Source: Pseudoflavonifractor sp. (GTDB taxonomy: Bacteria > Bacteroidota > Bacteroidia > Bacteroidales > Muribaculaceae). Taken from it: DNA of 57,586 bases. Under the pieces are notes generated by a model that worked only from the letters and a program-made list of their open reading frames with translations, ran no database searches and was not told the DNA's origin. Shown here in pieces: positions 11,412-20,953 of the stretch. The stretch spans positions 75,105-132,690 of the forward strand of contig JAMPAQ010000001.1 in NCBI GenBank assembly GCA_023667145.1, written 5' to 3'. A program made the position numbers and the translations under genes. Every line of letters starts with the position of its first letter. Positions within the stretch are counted from its first letter, which is position 1.

Positions 11412-13601
11412 TTACCTGATGAACAGGAGCTCACGGTACTTGGGCAGCGGCCACATCTCGTTGTCAACGACAAGTTCAAGTTTGTCGATATGATAGCGTA
11501 TGGTGTCCATGCATGGTGCCACGGTGTCGTGATAGGCAAGCGCCTTCTCTCGCTCGTTGGCAATCTTGTTGGCACGACGGCGGGCATCGACCATCTTGGC
11601 GGTCTCCTCCTTTATCACGAGCATGTGGGCCGAGATCGACTCAATCGTCGCGAGGTCGGGAGCGGCAAGTTTCTCGCCCTTCTCACCCTCAAAGAGATTC
11701 TTGATCTTGAATACATTGTCGACAAGCAGTGACTGATAGCGGGTAGCCACGGGGATTATGTGGTTGAGCGCGAGGTCACCGAGCACGCGGGCCTCAATCT
11801 GTATCTTCTTGGTGTACATCTCCCACTTGACCTCGTTGCGCGCCTCAAGCTCGGCCTTGGTAAACACGCCTGTCTCGGCAAACATCTTGACAGACGAGTC
11901 GCTCAGGTAGGCATCAAAGATCTTGGGTACGTTTGTCTCGCAGTCGAGACCGCGGCGTGCTGCCTCCTCTTTCCACTCGTCGCTGTAGCCGTTGCCGTCA
12001 AAGTGGATGGCCTTTGATGACGAGATAAGGGCCTTGAGCTCCTCAAGCAGCGCGTGGATAAGGGTCTCACCCTTCTCGATACGGGCATCGACCTTGGTCT
12101 TGAAGTCGGTCAGCTGCTCGGCCACAGCCGAGTTGAGGGCTATCATTGCCGACGCGCAGTTGGCGCTCGAACCGACGGCACGGAACTCAAAGCGGTTGCC
12201 GGTGAAAGCAAACGGAGAGGTACGGTTACGGTCGGTGTTGTCTATCATAATCTCAGGTATCTGGGCAACGTTGAGACGCAGTCCCTCCTTACCCGCGATG
12301 TCGATAAGCTCGTCCTTGTCGCTCTTTTCCACGCGGTCAAGTATCTCGCTGAGCTGCGAGCCCATGAAGATGGAGATGATGGCAGGGGGAGCCTCGTTGG
12401 CACCGAGACGATGACCGTTGGTAGCCGACATGATTGACGCCTTGAGCAGGGCGTTGTGACGATGTACGGCGGCCATGACATTGACAACAAATGTCACAAA
12501 CTGGAGATTGGCCATCGGGGTCTTGCCGGGGGCGAAGAGCAGCACGCCGGTATCTGTGCCGAGACTCCAGTTGTTGTGCTTGCCCGAACCGTTGACTCCG
12601 GCAAAGGGCTTCTCATGAAGCAGCACGCGGAAGTTGTGGCGGCGTGCGACCTCACCGATGAGCGACATCAGCAACATATTGTGGTCGTTGGCAAGGTTGG
12701 TCTCCTCAAATATGGGAGCAAGCTCAAACTGGTTGGGGGCAACTTCGTTGTGGCGGGTCTTGGCCGGGATACCGAGTTTGTGGCACTCAATCTCAAGGTC
12801 GAGCATGAAAGCCTCGACACGTGAGGGAATCGCTCCAAAATAATGGTCCTCAAGCTGCTGGTTCTTGGCGCTCTCGTGTCCCATGAGCGTGCGGCCTGTC
12901 ATCACGAGATCGGGGCGGGCCGAGTAAAGGGCCTCGTCGACAAGGAAGTACTCCTGTTCCCAGCCGAGGTATGAGTTGACATGCTTTACGGAGGGGTCAA
13001 AGTAACGGGCGACTGCTGTACCGGCCTTGTCAACGCTACTCAATGCGCGGAGAAGGGGGGTCTTGTAGTCGAGCGACTCACCCGTATAGGAAATGAAGAT
13101 GGTGGGAATACACAGCGTATTGTCCATGATGAACGCGGGAGAGGATATATCCCATGCTGAATATCCGCGAGCCTCAAACGTGTTGCGGATACCACCGTTG
13201 GGGAAGCTCGATGCGTCGGGTTCCTGCTGAACGAGGAGCTTTCCTGTAAATTCCTCGACCACACCGCCCTTGCCGTCATGCTCGATAAAGGCATCGTGTT
13301 TTTCGGCAGTACCGTCGGTGAGAGGCTGGAACCAGTGAGTGTAGTGGCGTGCGCCGTTGTCGATGGCCCACTGCTTCATACCGGCGGCCACGCTGTCGGC
13401 GACTTCCCGGGAGAGAGGCTCCTTGTTGTCGATGGCATATACGAGTGCGTCGTAGGTCTTCTTGGGAAGATACTGGAACATCTTCTCACGGTTGAACACG
13501 TACTTGCCATAATACTGCGCGGCGCGCTCTGCGGGAATTTCCACGGGGACAGCCTTGCGGTCGAAGGCCTCCTCCACTACTTTGAATCTCAACGTTGACA
13601 T
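11412..13601 (-). CDS. glnN: Glutamine synthetase type III
   Basis: A 729-residue GSIII, the large dodecameric glutamine synthetase type first described in Bacteroides, ATP-dependent ligation of ammonium to glutamate. Length matches GSIII (about 730) rather than GSI (about 450-470). Characteristic segments include HYTHWFQPL, the catalytic stretch KHNNWSLGTD, and RTSPFAFTGNRFEFRAVG with the catalytic arginines. It sits 42 nt below dapL and upstream of gltB and gltD, placing the whole GS-GOGAT cycle in one directon. No PII or AmtB gene is nearby. Confidence 0.97.
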   Translation of the reverse strand: MSTLRFKVVEEAFDRKAVPVEIPAERAAQYYGKYVFNREKMFQYLPKKTYDALVYAIDNKEPLSREVADSVAAGMKQWAIDNGARHYTHWFQPLTDGTAEKHDAFIEHDGKGGVVEEFTGKLLVQQEPDASSFPNGGIRNTFEARGYSAWDISSPAFIMDNTLCIPTIFISYTGESLDYKTPLLRALSSVDKAGTAVARYFDPSVKHVNSYLGWEQEYFLVDEALYSARPDLVMTGRTLMGHESAKNQQLEDHYFGAIPSRVEAFMLDLEIECHKLGIPAKTRHNEVAPNQFELAPIFEETNLANDHNMLLMSLIGEVARRHNFRVLLHEKPFAGVNGSGKHNNWSLGTDTGVLLFAPGKTPMANLQFVTFVVNVMAAVHRHNALLKASIMSATNGHRLGANEAPPAIISIFMGSQLSEILDRVEKSDKDELIDIAGKEGLRLNVAQIPEIMIDNTDRNRTSPFAFTGNRFEFRAVGSSANCASAMIALNSAVAEQLTDFKTKVDARIEKGETLIHALLEELKALISSSKAIHFDGNGYSDEWKEEAARRGLDCETNVPKIFDAYLSDSSVKMFAETGVFTKAELEARNEVKWEMYTKKIQIEARVLGDLALNHIIPVATRYQSLLVDNVFKIKNLFEGEKGEKLAAPDLATIESISAHMLVIKEETAKMVDARRRANKIANEREKALAYHDTVAPCMDTIRYHIDKLELVVDNEMWPLPKYRELLFIR

Positions 13602-13643
13602 AATCTGTTGTTTTTAGTTGAATAAGTTATTATTACGGGATGC

Positions 13644-14915
13644 TTATCCCAATTTAAGTTTCTTTAATCTTTCGACGGCCTCTACCGTGTCCTCATATCG
13701 TCCGAATGCGGTAAGCCTGAAATATCCCTCACCCGAGGGTCCGAATCCCACACCCGGGGTTCCGGCTATATGACACTTGTCAAGCAGGAAGTCGAAAAAC
13801 TCCCATGAGGTCATCCCTGATGGTGTCTTGACCCATATATAAGGGGCGTTGACACCGCCAAACACCTGTAGGCCGGCTGCGCTGACACCCTCACGAAGTA
13901 TAGCGGCGTTGCGCATGTAATATGCCACGGTCTCCTTGACCTGCTCCTTTCCCTCGGGGGTATACAGAGCCTCGGCTGCACGCTGCACTATGTAGCTCGC
14001 ACCATTGAACTTGGTACACTGACGACGGTTCCACAGGGCGTTGAGCGACACCTCGCGCCCCTCGTCATCGACACCTTTCAGCACTTTGGGCACAACGGTG
14101 TATCCGCAACGCAACCCGGTAAATCCGGCAGTCTTGGAGTAGCTGCGGAACTCGATGGCTACCTCACACGCACCATCTATCTCATATATGCTGTGGGGCA
14201 CATCCTCCTCTGTTATGTATGCCTCGTAGGCCGAGTCAAACAATATCAGCACATTATTACGTCGGGCATAATCGACCCACACCTTTAGCTGCTCGCGGGT
14301 GAGGGTCGTGCCAGTCGGGTTGTTGGGATAGCACAGATAAATGACATCAGGCACCTTGGAGGGCAACGCCGGCACAAAATCGTTATCGGCGGTACAGGGC
14401 AGATAGACTATGCGGCTCCAGCGTCCGTCAGCAAGAAGCTCACCGGCACGTCCAGCCATGACGTTGGTGTCTACATATACGGGATAGACAGGGTCGGTCA
14501 CGGCAACCACATTGGCTGTCGAAAGTATATCTCCTATATTTCCTGTATCGCTCTTGGCCCCGTCGCTGATGAATATCTCATCCACGTCAACATCTATGCC
14601 ACGCGCCTTATAGTCGTTAGCGGCTATCTGCTCGGCAAGAAAGCGGTATCCCTGCTCTGGCCCGTAGCCGTGAAATGTCGAAGCCTCGCCTTGCTCCACC
14701 GCCGCCTTCTCAAGGGCAGCGACAGCCGCCGGGCAGATGGGGCGCGTCACGTCGCCTATGCCCATGCGTATTATCTCAACGCCGGGGTGGGCCGACTTGT
14801 ATGCGTTTATTTTCTTGGCTACCTCCGAGAACAAGTAACTTGCCGGGAGTTTGCAGAAATTATCATTGACCTTTACCATATCTTTTTTACCTTTTACCGT
14901 TTCTTCTTTCATCAA
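13644..14915 (-). CDS. dapL: LL-diaminopimelate aminotransferase
   Basis: A PLP-dependent class I/II aminotransferase converting tetrahydrodipicolinate + glutamate directly to LL-diaminopimelate, bypassing acylated intermediates. The ORF is 423 residues. PLP lysine lies in [14 protein letters not shown], and the phosphate/PLP region includes FISDGAKSD and CYPNNPTGT. Homologues usually begin near MVKVNDNF, so an in-frame ATG at 14879 (411 residues) is an alternative start; the upstream ATG-ATG also has an AAAGG 9 nt before it. It is 26 nt below dapF, which uses its product, and just above glnN/gltBD, which supply its glutamate. Confidence 0.95.
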   Translation of the reverse strand: MMKEETVKGKKDMVKVNDNFCKLPASYLFSEVAKKINAYKSAHPGVEIIRMGIGDVTRPICPAAVAALEKAAVEQGEASTFHGYGPEQGYRFLAEQIAANDYKARGIDVDVDEIFISDGAKSDTGNIGDILSTANVVAVTDPVYPVYVDTNVMAGRAGELLADGRWSRIVYLPCTADNDFVPALPSKVPDVIYLCYPNNPTGTTLTREQLKVWVDYARRNNVLILFDSAYEAYITEEDVPHSIYEIDGACEVAIEFRSYSKTAGFTGLRCGYTVVPKVLKGVDDEGREVSLNALWNRRQCTKFNGASYIVQRAAEALYTPEGKEQVKETVAYYMRNAAILREGVSAAGLQVFGGVNAPYIWVKTPSGMTSWEFFDFLLDKCHIAGTPGVGFGPSGEGYFRLTAFGRYEDTVEAVERLKKLKLG

Positions 14916-14941
14916 TCAGCCTTTGTTCCGGGCTTAAGCTC

Positions 14942-15790
14942 TCATCGCTTTCTGTTATAGACACCCTCAAACACTGTCGCCGCCGGACCCGTCATATACA
15001 CGTGGGAGTTGTCGGGATCCCAGCGTATGTCGAGGTCGCCACCAAGCAGCCTCAGCCTGACATCCCGGCCACATCGCCCGGTAATAGCCCCGGCGACAGC
15101 GGTGGCACATGCCCCGGTACCGCACGCCATGGTCTCTCCGCTTCCACGCTCCCACACCCTCATCCTTATCTCCTCGGGTGTGATTACCTCGGCAAACTCG
15201 ATATTTGCCCGGTCGGGCCACATGGGGTGCAGCTCAAGCTCGCGTCCAACAGTGTGGACGTCTATTGTCGAGAGGTCACCGACAAACACCACTCCATGGG
15301 GATTGCCCATCGACACGGCGGTCAGCTTCAGTTCTCCGGCCGATGTCGCAACCGGCTCCTCGACCTTCTGACGGCCTTGGCACACCACCGGCACCATCTG
15401 CGCGTCGATTATCGGTTCGCCCATATCGACGGTCACCGTATCAACGAGTCCATCCTTGAGATGCAGCTCAAGCACCTTGATGCCCGACAGCGTGTCGACC
15501 GACACGCGGGTCTTTGTCGTCAAACCTTTGTCATACACGAACTTACCGACACACCTCACACCGTTGCCACACATCTTTGCCTCCGAACCGTCGGCATTGA
15601 ATATGCGCATCATGAAGTCAGCCTTATTTGATGGGAGTATCAGTATTATGCCGTCGCCTCCGACCCCACGGTGGCGGTCGCTCATCTCGACGGCGAGGTC
15701 CTCAAGATGGTCGGGCACGCTGTCCATACAGTTGATATAGATGTAATCATTGCTGATGCCGTGCATTTTAGTAAACTCAATCTTTTCCAT
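14942..15790 (-). CDS. dapF: Diaminopimelate epimerase
   Basis: A 282-residue PLP-independent racemase making meso-diaminopimelate for peptidoglycan and lysine. Both catalytic cysteines are visible: Cys74 in MCGNGVRC and the second in ACGTGACATA. The start at 15790 (MEKIEFTKMHG) is chosen because an upstream in-frame ATG at 15823 would lie inside the promoter -7 box, and because an AAGG precedes 15790 by 8 nt. It is the first gene of the dapF-dapL-glnN-gltB-gltD-purF-like directon. Confidence 0.95.
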   Translation of the reverse strand: MEKIEFTKMHGISNDYIYINCMDSVPDHLEDLAVEMSDRHRGVGGDGIILILPSNKADFMMRIFNADGSEAKMCGNGVRCVGKFVYDKGLTTKTRVSVDTLSGIKVLELHLKDGLVDTVTVDMGEPIIDAQMVPVVCQGRQKVEEPVATSAGELKLTAVSMGNPHGVVFVGDLSTIDVHTVGRELELHPMWPDRANIEFAEVITPEEIRMRVWERGSGETMACGTGACATAVAGAITGRCGRDVRLRLLGGDLDIRWDPDNSHVYMTGPAATVFEGVYNRKR

Positions 15791-15820
15791 CTCGAAACCT
15801 TGTTGTGATGTTTTATGCTG

Positions 15821-15828
15821 CAAAGATA
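15821..15828 (-). promoter_or_regulatory. Promoter -7 box (TATCTTTG) for dapF and the directon
   Basis: Exact TAnnTTTG match on the minus strand, giving a predicted start near 15814 and a leader of about 25 nt. No clear -33 TTTG; the upstream sequence is very AT-rich. Confidence 0.6.
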
Positions 15829-16007
15829 AGCATTTTGTCAGAAATAAAAATATTTTAATGAAAAAAATTATACTTTTTGTTGTTTTTGTTTGACATTTGT
15901 TTGAAACAAGTCGTTTAAGATGGCAATTTTCAACGATAAGGCGCTCTATGGTTTAATTTTGATACGTTTTTTCTTTTTTAGCCATGGTTTTGTTTCAAAA
16001 AATATCG

Positions 16008-16015
16008 TATCTTTA
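16008..16015 (+). promoter_or_regulatory. Promoter -7 box (TATCTTTA) for the GH13 gene
   Basis: Near-consensus box with TTTTG at 15988-15992 upstream (15-bp spacing, slightly short). Predicted transcription start near 16022, 36 nt before the chosen ATG. Confidence 0.5.
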
Positions 16016-16057
16016 CACAGAAAACTAATTTTTTACCCAATAATAAAGCGATACTCA

Positions 16058-17491
16058 ATGAAGAAGTATTCTTTTTACTCAATGCTGGCCGTGGCGGCCA
16101 TGGCGGCATCGGCGTTTGCCTGCAAGCCCGCCCAGCACGCCGCCGACGCGCCGACCGAGGACGACGTGATACTGCACGCCTGGTCATGGTCGTTCAACAC
16201 CATTGCCCAAAACATGAAGGACATAGCCGATGCCGGATATGCCTACGTACAGACCTCCCCCGCCAACACCTGCTATGTCGGCGACAACGGCGGCATGGCC
16301 CTGTTCAGCCAAGAGGGTGACTCCGTGATGGGTAAGTGGTACTACTACTACCAGCCCACCGACTGGAAAATCGGCAACTACATGCTCGGCAACCGCGACG
16401 AGTTCAAGGCCATGTGTGACAGCGCCGCAAAGTATGGTGTGAAGGTCATAGTAGATGTCCTCCCCAACCACACCGCCATGGATCACACCGCCGTCCTCGC
16501 ATCGCTTGACAGCGCCGTCGGAGGCCACGAGAACCTCTACCATGCCAACGGATTCACCGAGATAAAGGACTACAACGACCGCTACCAGTGCACCACCGGC
16601 CAGATGGGTGGACTGCCGGATGTCAACACCGAGAATCCCGACTTCCAGTATTACTATATGCAGTATGTCAACGACCTTATCGCATGTGGCGCACGTGGAT
16701 TCCGCTATGACACCGCCAAGCATATCGGTCTCCCCTCCGACTCCCTCGACGCAAAGGCAACCCGCAACAACTTCTGGCCCATCTTCACCGGCCGCGAGCC
16801 AATTCGTGACCTCACGCTCTCGATGCCCGACTCATTGTTTATATACGGCGAGGTACTTCAGGACAAGAACGTCAAGGAGGATGAGTATGCCGAATTCATG
16901 GACGTGACAGCATCCGGATACGGCCATGTGCTGCGCAACGCACTCAACGCCGGCAACTACTTCGCCGACTCCTTGGCCGACTGGCACCACACCGCATCGC
17001 CCGACAAACTCGTCACCTGGGTTGAGAGCCACGACACTTATTGCAACGCTCACGAGTCAGCGGCCATGAGCGACTCACTCATACGCATGGGCTGGGTATT
17101 CCTCGCCGCACGCCAGCACGGCACCCCCCTCTTCTACAGCCGCCCGATGAACAGCACCCGCCAGAACTACTGGGGCGACAACCGCATCGGCGAGCGCGGT
17201 AACGACGAGTTCAAGCATCCCGAGGTCGTAGCCGCCAACAAGTTCCGTCGCGCCATGCACGGACAGGCCGAGACCCTCAATGCCACAGCCGACGGCAAGG
17301 TGATAGAGGTGACTCGCGGTGACAAGGGCGCAGCGCTCATCAACATCTCAAACGCCACACAGACCATTGAGATGCCGACAACGCTCCCCGCCGGAGAATA
17401 CAAGGACAGGGTACATGGTGAGACATTCAAGGTTGCCGATGGCAAGATCTCAGGCCAGCTCCAGCCCCTCACCTCTTACATTATCTACTGA
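16058..17491 (+). CDS. Secreted GH13 alpha-amylase-family glycoside hydrolase
   Basis: A 477-residue enzyme. The ATG at 16058 gives an immediate signal peptide ending near Cys22 (AFACKP), probably a lipoprotein; a longer frame open to 15920 would put this signal internally and start upstream of the promoter. All four GH13 motifs are present: DVLPNH (region I), GFRYDTAKH (region II, nucleophile Asp), IYGEVLQ (region III, acid/base Glu) and WVESHDTY (region IV). It probably cleaves alpha-1,4-glucans such as starch or maltooligosaccharides. It is monocistronic; no susCD pair is nearby. Confidence 0.92.
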   Translation: MKKYSFYSMLAVAAMAASAFACKPAQHAADAPTEDDVILHAWSWSFNTIAQNMKDIADAGYAYVQTSPANTCYVGDNGGMALFSQEGDSVMGKWYYYYQPTDWKIGNYMLGNRDEFKAMCDSAAKYGVKVIVDVLPNHTAMDHTAVLASLDSAVGGHENLYHANGFTEIKDYNDRYQCTTGQMGGLPDVNTENPDFQYYYMQYVNDLIACGARGFRYDTAKHIGLPSDSLDAKATRNNFWPIFTGREPIRDLTLSMPDSLFIYGEVLQDKNVKEDEYAEFMDVTASGYGHVLRNALNAGNYFADSLADWHHTASPDKLVTWVESHDTYCNAHESAAMSDSLIRMGWVFLAARQHGTPLFYSRPMNSTRQNYWGDNRIGERGNDEFKHPEVVAANKFRRAMHGQAETLNATADGKVIEVTRGDKGAALINISNATQTIEMPTTLPAGEYKDRVHGETFKVADGKISGQLQPLTSYIIY

Positions 17492-17537
17492 TTACGCCAC
17501 ACGCGGTTATAATATGTAACCGTAGTTATAACCCGCA

Positions 17538-17574
17538 AACAGAGCCGCGCAAAGGTGCGCGACTCTGTTTTTAT
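17538..17574 (+). terminator. Rho-independent terminator after the GH13 gene
   Basis: A 14-bp stem with one mismatch and a 4-nt loop (17538-17551 / 17556-17569) followed by a T-run. Confidence 0.85.
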
Positions 17575-17631
17575 AGCATATTGAAAGCGGAGATATGTGA
17601 TATAACATATTTTAACCAAATATCAAATCGC

Positions 17632-17639
17632 TATCTTTA
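17632..17639 (+). promoter_or_regulatory. Possible upstream promoter box (TATCTTTA)
   Basis: Near-consensus -7 box in a gene-free spacer, with only a TTTT about 18 bp upstream. It could give a longer version of the ncRNA described at 17798. Confidence 0.3.
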
Positions 17640-17759
17640 CCGCCATATTGCTTGACAATCTCAAATCATAAGCCGCATTACTCATCCATCTTTCAATCTA
17701 TAATAGGATAATCAAATTCAACATAGCCGACACGCAAAATATGCTTTACAGCAGATATG

Positions 17760-17791
17760 TTTGGTGGTATGAAAAACTATTACTACATTTG
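17760..17791 (+). promoter_or_regulatory. Bacteroidetes promoter in the GH13-metA spacer
   Basis: TTTG (17760-17763), 20 bp, then TACATTTG (17784-17791): an exact match to the -33/-7 arrangement. No ORF follows before the terminator at 18055, so it most likely drives a noncoding transcript. Confidence 0.6.
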
Positions 17792-17797
17792 TCAATG

Positions 17798-18075
17798 TAA
17801 AACAATGCCAATCTTCTTAACTTATTGGTCCGATTGCCACAGATTAAGCAAGATGACCGCCATGACAAGGACACTATGAATAGCGTTTATGCCCTCCGCT
17901 CAAAGCCAAGGCATAGAATATTTGACCATCCGAGTCAAGGCCCAAGCGGGAGATTGACTTAGCTACAGCCAAATAATGAAACGCTTTTTCATACAAAAAT
18001 ATTAATTACCAACTTAAACGCTATAGATCTAACGAAAACACGAACAAGAAACGGGACGCCGCGAGGCGTCTTTTT
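17798..18075 (+). ncRNA. Candidate structured noncoding RNA, about 278 nt
   Basis: The region between a consensus promoter and a rho-independent terminator has no convincing ORF. A perfect 10-bp long-range helix (17880-17889 with 18015-18024) encloses three local hairpins: 17888-17893/17910-17915 (overlapping the closing helix by 2 nt), 17933-17938/17954-17959 and 17976-17981/17987-17992. metA has its own promoter downstream of the terminator, so this is not simply the metA leader. I do not recognise a known RNA family; a 6S-like or Bacteroidales-specific small RNA is possible. Boundaries are predicted from promoter and terminator only. Confidence 0.5.
18055..18075 (+). terminator. Rho-independent terminator of the candidate ncRNA
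   Basis: Stem GACGCC/GGCGTC with GCGA tetraloop (18055-18070) followed by TTTTTCTTTTT. Confidence 0.85.
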
Positions 18076-18141
18076 CTTTTTCAATCCATCTGATTTCACA
18101 TTTAGCGACAGAGGGATGCCACACGGTGAGAAAAATTTCAG

Positions 18142-18149
18142 TAATTTTG
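18142..18149 (+). promoter_or_regulatory. Promoter -7 box (TAATTTTG) for metA
   Basis: Exact TAnnTTTG match, giving a start near 18156 and a leader of about 25 nt, too short for a SAM riboswitch. Confidence 0.55.
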
Positions 18150-18181
18150 CAGCCGTACATATCATCTATTGTTAAGCAACC

Positions 18182-19102
18182 ATGCCAGTAAGAGTCCCGG
18201 TATCACTGCCGGCGGTGGAAACACTCCGCGCCGAAAACATATTTGTCATCGACGAGCAACGTGCGTCGAGTCAGGACATACGTCCTCTGCGTATCGCCAT
18301 ACTCAACCTCATGCCATTAAAGATAATGACCGAGACCGACCTGCTGAGGCTCATATCCAATACCCCCCTGCAAGTAGAGCTCGACCTCATAGACACCGAC
18401 AGCCACGTATCCAAGAACACGCCGAGAGAACACATCGACGAGTTCTACAAATCATTCAATGACATACGCGACAACAACTACGACGGACTCATCGTGACCG
18501 GCGCCCCGGTAGAGAAGGTCGACTTTGAGGAGGTCGATTACTGGGACGAGCTGTGTGAGATATTTGAGTGGGCCAAGACCCATGTCACCTCAACCCTCTA
18601 TATATGTTGGGCGGCGTTTGCGGGGTTGTTCTATCATTACGGAATACCCAAGCACGTGATTGACAAGAAAATATCGGGTGTGTTCAAACACCATGTGCTC
18701 GATCCGACCAATCCCATATTCCGTGGGTTTGACGATGAGTTCTACGTCCCCCACAGCAGGTTTTCCGAGGTGCGCCGCGAGGATATAGAGCGCCACCCCG
18801 AGCTGCGCATCATCGCCGAGAGCGACGACTGCCCGGGGGTCTACATGGTGATGGCACGTGGAGGCAGGGAATTTTTCATAACTGGCCATTCCGAATACTC
18901 GCCCGGCACACTCGACTTTGAGTATCGCCGCGACCTTGAAAAAGGCATGAATCCCTCAATCCCGGCCAACTACTACCACAACGACGACCCCGAGCAGAGA
19001 CCGATTGTCAGATGGCGGTCACATGCCAACCTGCTGTTCACCAACTGGCTCAACTACTTCGTCTATCAGGAGACCCCCTATGACATACGCGACATCAAAT
19101 AG
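18182..19102 (+). CDS. metA: Homoserine O-acyltransferase (MetA family, probably acetyl-CoA specific)
   Basis: A 306-residue enzyme activating homoserine by O-acylation in methionine synthesis. Catalytic Cys142 lies in YICWAAFAG, with the His236 and Glu238 pair in GHSEYS. Position 111 is Glu (GAPVEKVDF), where succinyl-CoA enzymes such as E. coli MetA carry Gly. From published work on this family, Glu111 predicts acetyl-CoA use, so many databases' label of succinyltransferase is probably wrong here. Length is normal. It is monocistronic with its own promoter. Confidence 0.93.
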   Translation: MPVRVPVSLPAVETLRAENIFVIDEQRASSQDIRPLRIAILNLMPLKIMTETDLLRLISNTPLQVELDLIDTDSHVSKNTPREHIDEFYKSFNDIRDNNYDGLIVTGAPVEKVDFEEVDYWDELCEIFEWAKTHVTSTLYICWAAFAGLFYHYGIPKHVIDKKISGVFKHHVLDPTNPIFRGFDDEFYVPHSRFSEVRREDIERHPELRIIAESDDCPGVYMVMARGGREFFITGHSEYSPGTLDFEYRRDLEKGMNPSIPANYYHNDDPEQRPIVRWRSHANLLFTNWLNYFVYQETPYDIRDIK

Positions 19103-19112
19103 AGGTCTCCAT

Positions 19113-19145
19113 TTTGATATATGTCAATATAATTGAGTATCTTTG
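19113..19145 (+). promoter_or_regulatory. Promoter for fumarase
   Basis: TTTG (19113-19116), 21 bp, TATCTTTG (19138-19145): consensus arrangement, 36 nt before the fumarase ATG. Confidence 0.65.
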
Positions 19146-19181
19146 CCTGTACGTATAAAATAACCGTTATCAATATATATT

Positions 19182-20828
19182 ATGGCTACGAAACCTTTCA
19201 AATATCAGGAAATGTTTCCGATGTCGGAGGATAAGACCGAATACTATCACCTGACATCAGACTACGTGAAAGTTGAGAACTGGGGTGGCCACGAGTTTCT
19301 CGTGATTGACCCCGAGGCCCTCACCGTGCTTGCCAACCAGGCCACACATGACAACGCGTTCATGCTACGCCGCGAGCACAACGAGATGGTCGCAAAGATA
19401 CTCCATGACCCCGAGGCAAGCAAAAACGACAAGTTTGTCGCCCTGACGATGCTCCGCAACGCCGAGGTAGCCGCCAAGGGTCAGCTCCCGTTCTGCCAGG
19501 ACACCGGCACCGCCATCATCCACGGCCACAAGGGACAGAATGTCTACACCGGATGCAACGACGAGGAGCGCCTGTCAGAGGGTGTCTACAAGACCTACAC
19601 CGAAAACAACCTGCGCTACTCCCAGAATGCCCCGCTCAACATGTTTGACGAGGTCAACACCGGGTGTAACCTGCCCGCCCAGATTGACCTCCATGCCGGC
19701 GAGGGTATGGAGTATGAGTTCCTGTTTGTCGCCAAGGGTGGAGGCTCGGCCAACAAGACATACCTCTATCAGGAGACAAAAGCCCTGCTCAACCCCGACA
19801 AACTGTTGCCGTTTCTCGTCGAGAAGATGAAAAGTCTCGGCACGGCGGCTTGCCCCCCCTACCACATAGCGTTTGTCATCGGCGGCACGTCAGCCGAGAT
19901 GAACCTCGCGACCGTCAAGAAGGCTTCGGTCAAGTATTATGACAATCTTCCCACCGAGGGCAACGAGCTTGGCCACGCATTCCGCGACGTCGAGCTGGAG
20001 AAGCAGCTGCTCAAGGCCGCGCAGGAGATAGGTCTCGGTGCGCAGTTTGGCGGCAAGTACTTTGCCCACGACGTGCGCGTGATACGTCTGCCGCGCCACG
20101 GCGCGTCATGCCCCGTGGGACTCGGCGTGAGCTGCTCGGCCGACCGCAACGTCAAGGCCAAGATCAACCGCGACGGCCTGTGGATAGAGAAACTTGATGC
20201 CAATCCCGGCGAACTGATACCCGAGGAATACCGCCGCCCCGGCGAGGGCGACGCCATCAAGATCGACCTCAACCGCCCGATGCCCGAGATATTGGCCGAA
20301 CTGTCCAAATATCCCGTCTCGACCCGCCTGTCGCTCAACGGCACGATTATCGTGGGACGCGACATCGCTCATGCCAAGATCAAGGAGCGCCTTGACCGTG
20401 GCGAGGAGATGCCCCAGTATCTCAAGGACCACCCCATCTACTATGCCGGCCCGGCGAAGACACCGGCGGGAATGGCCTCGGGTTCGTTTGGCCCGACCAC
20501 GGCAGGACGCATGGACTCCTACGTCGACCAATTCCAGGCCGCAGGTGGCTCAATGGTTATGATAGCCAAGGGCAACCGCTCAAAGCAGGTGACTGACGCG
20601 TGCCACAAGCACGGAGGTTTCTACCTCGGCTCCATCGGTGGCCCGGCTGCTATACTTGCCCAAAACAGCATCAAGAAGGTCGAGCTGCTTGAGTATCCCG
20701 AACTCGGCATGGAGGCCATCTGGAAGATTGAGGTCGAGGACTTCCCCGCATTCATCCTCGTCGACGACAAGGGACATGACTTCTTCACAGAGATAAGCGA
20801 GAAGTGCAAGGGCTGCGCCCTCCACTAA
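19182..20828 (+). CDS. Fumarate hydratase class I
   Basis: A 548-residue 4Fe-4S fumarase with alpha and beta parts fused, as in FumA/FumB. It interconverts fumarate and malate, a step of the reductive branch to succinate and propionate in gut Bacteroidales. Candidate cluster ligands lie in PFCQDTGTA and the NTGCNLPAQ segment; the C-terminal half has [17 protein letters not shown], typical of the beta part. It ends in CKGCALH. The oxygen-labile cluster fits an anaerobe. It has its own promoter and strong hairpins downstream. Confidence 0.95.
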   Translation: MATKPFKYQEMFPMSEDKTEYYHLTSDYVKVENWGGHEFLVIDPEALTVLANQATHDNAFMLRREHNEMVAKILHDPEASKNDKFVALTMLRNAEVAAKGQLPFCQDTGTAIIHGHKGQNVYTGCNDEERLSEGVYKTYTENNLRYSQNAPLNMFDEVNTGCNLPAQIDLHAGEGMEYEFLFVAKGGGSANKTYLYQETKALLNPDKLLPFLVEKMKSLGTAACPPYHIAFVIGGTSAEMNLATVKKASVKYYDNLPTEGNELGHAFRDVELEKQLLKAAQEIGLGAQFGGKYFAHDVRVIRLPRHGASCPVGLGVSCSADRNVKAKINRDGLWIEKLDANPGELIPEEYRRPGEGDAIKIDLNRPMPEILAELSKYPVSTRLSLNGTIIVGRDIAHAKIKERLDRGEEMPQYLKDHPIYYAGPAKTPAGMASGSFGPTTAGRMDSYVDQFQAAGGSMVMIAKGNRSKQVTDACHKHGGFYLGSIGGPAAILAQNSIKKVELLEYPELGMEAIWKIEVEDFPAFILVDDKGHDFFTEISEKCKGCALH

Positions 20829-20836
20829 CCGACACA

Positions 20837-20870
20837 CCCCCATGGCATGGCCTAAGCCATGGCCTGGGGG
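20837..20870. terminator. Hairpin after fumarase
   Basis: CCCCC/GGGGG base with an inner GGC-ATGGC/GCCAT-GCC stem (one bulge) and a 4-nt loop, 9 nt past the fumarase stop. No U-tract; it may act in mRNA 3' end stability. Confidence 0.5.
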
Positions 20871-20885
20871 GCTGATACTGACACA

Positions 20886-20927
20886 ACATCGGCACCGCCG
20901 CCCGTGACCGGGACGTGGTGCCGATGT
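20886..20927. terminator. Second hairpin between convergent genes
   Basis: A perfect 11-bp stem (20886-20896 / 20917-20927) enclosing a CCCG/CGGG hairpin. It lies between fumarase and the DUF4332 gene and probably serves the minus-strand gene. Confidence 0.55.
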
Positions 20928-20953
20928 CATTAATAGCGCGAGGCGCTATATCC

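Noticed and set aside
15791-15823. Upstream start for dapF
   Set aside because: The ATG at 15823 overlaps the TATCTTTG promoter box; homologues start near MEKIEFTKMHG.
18150-18181. SAM riboswitch before metA
   Set aside because: The predicted leader is only about 25 nt and no riboswitch core was seen.
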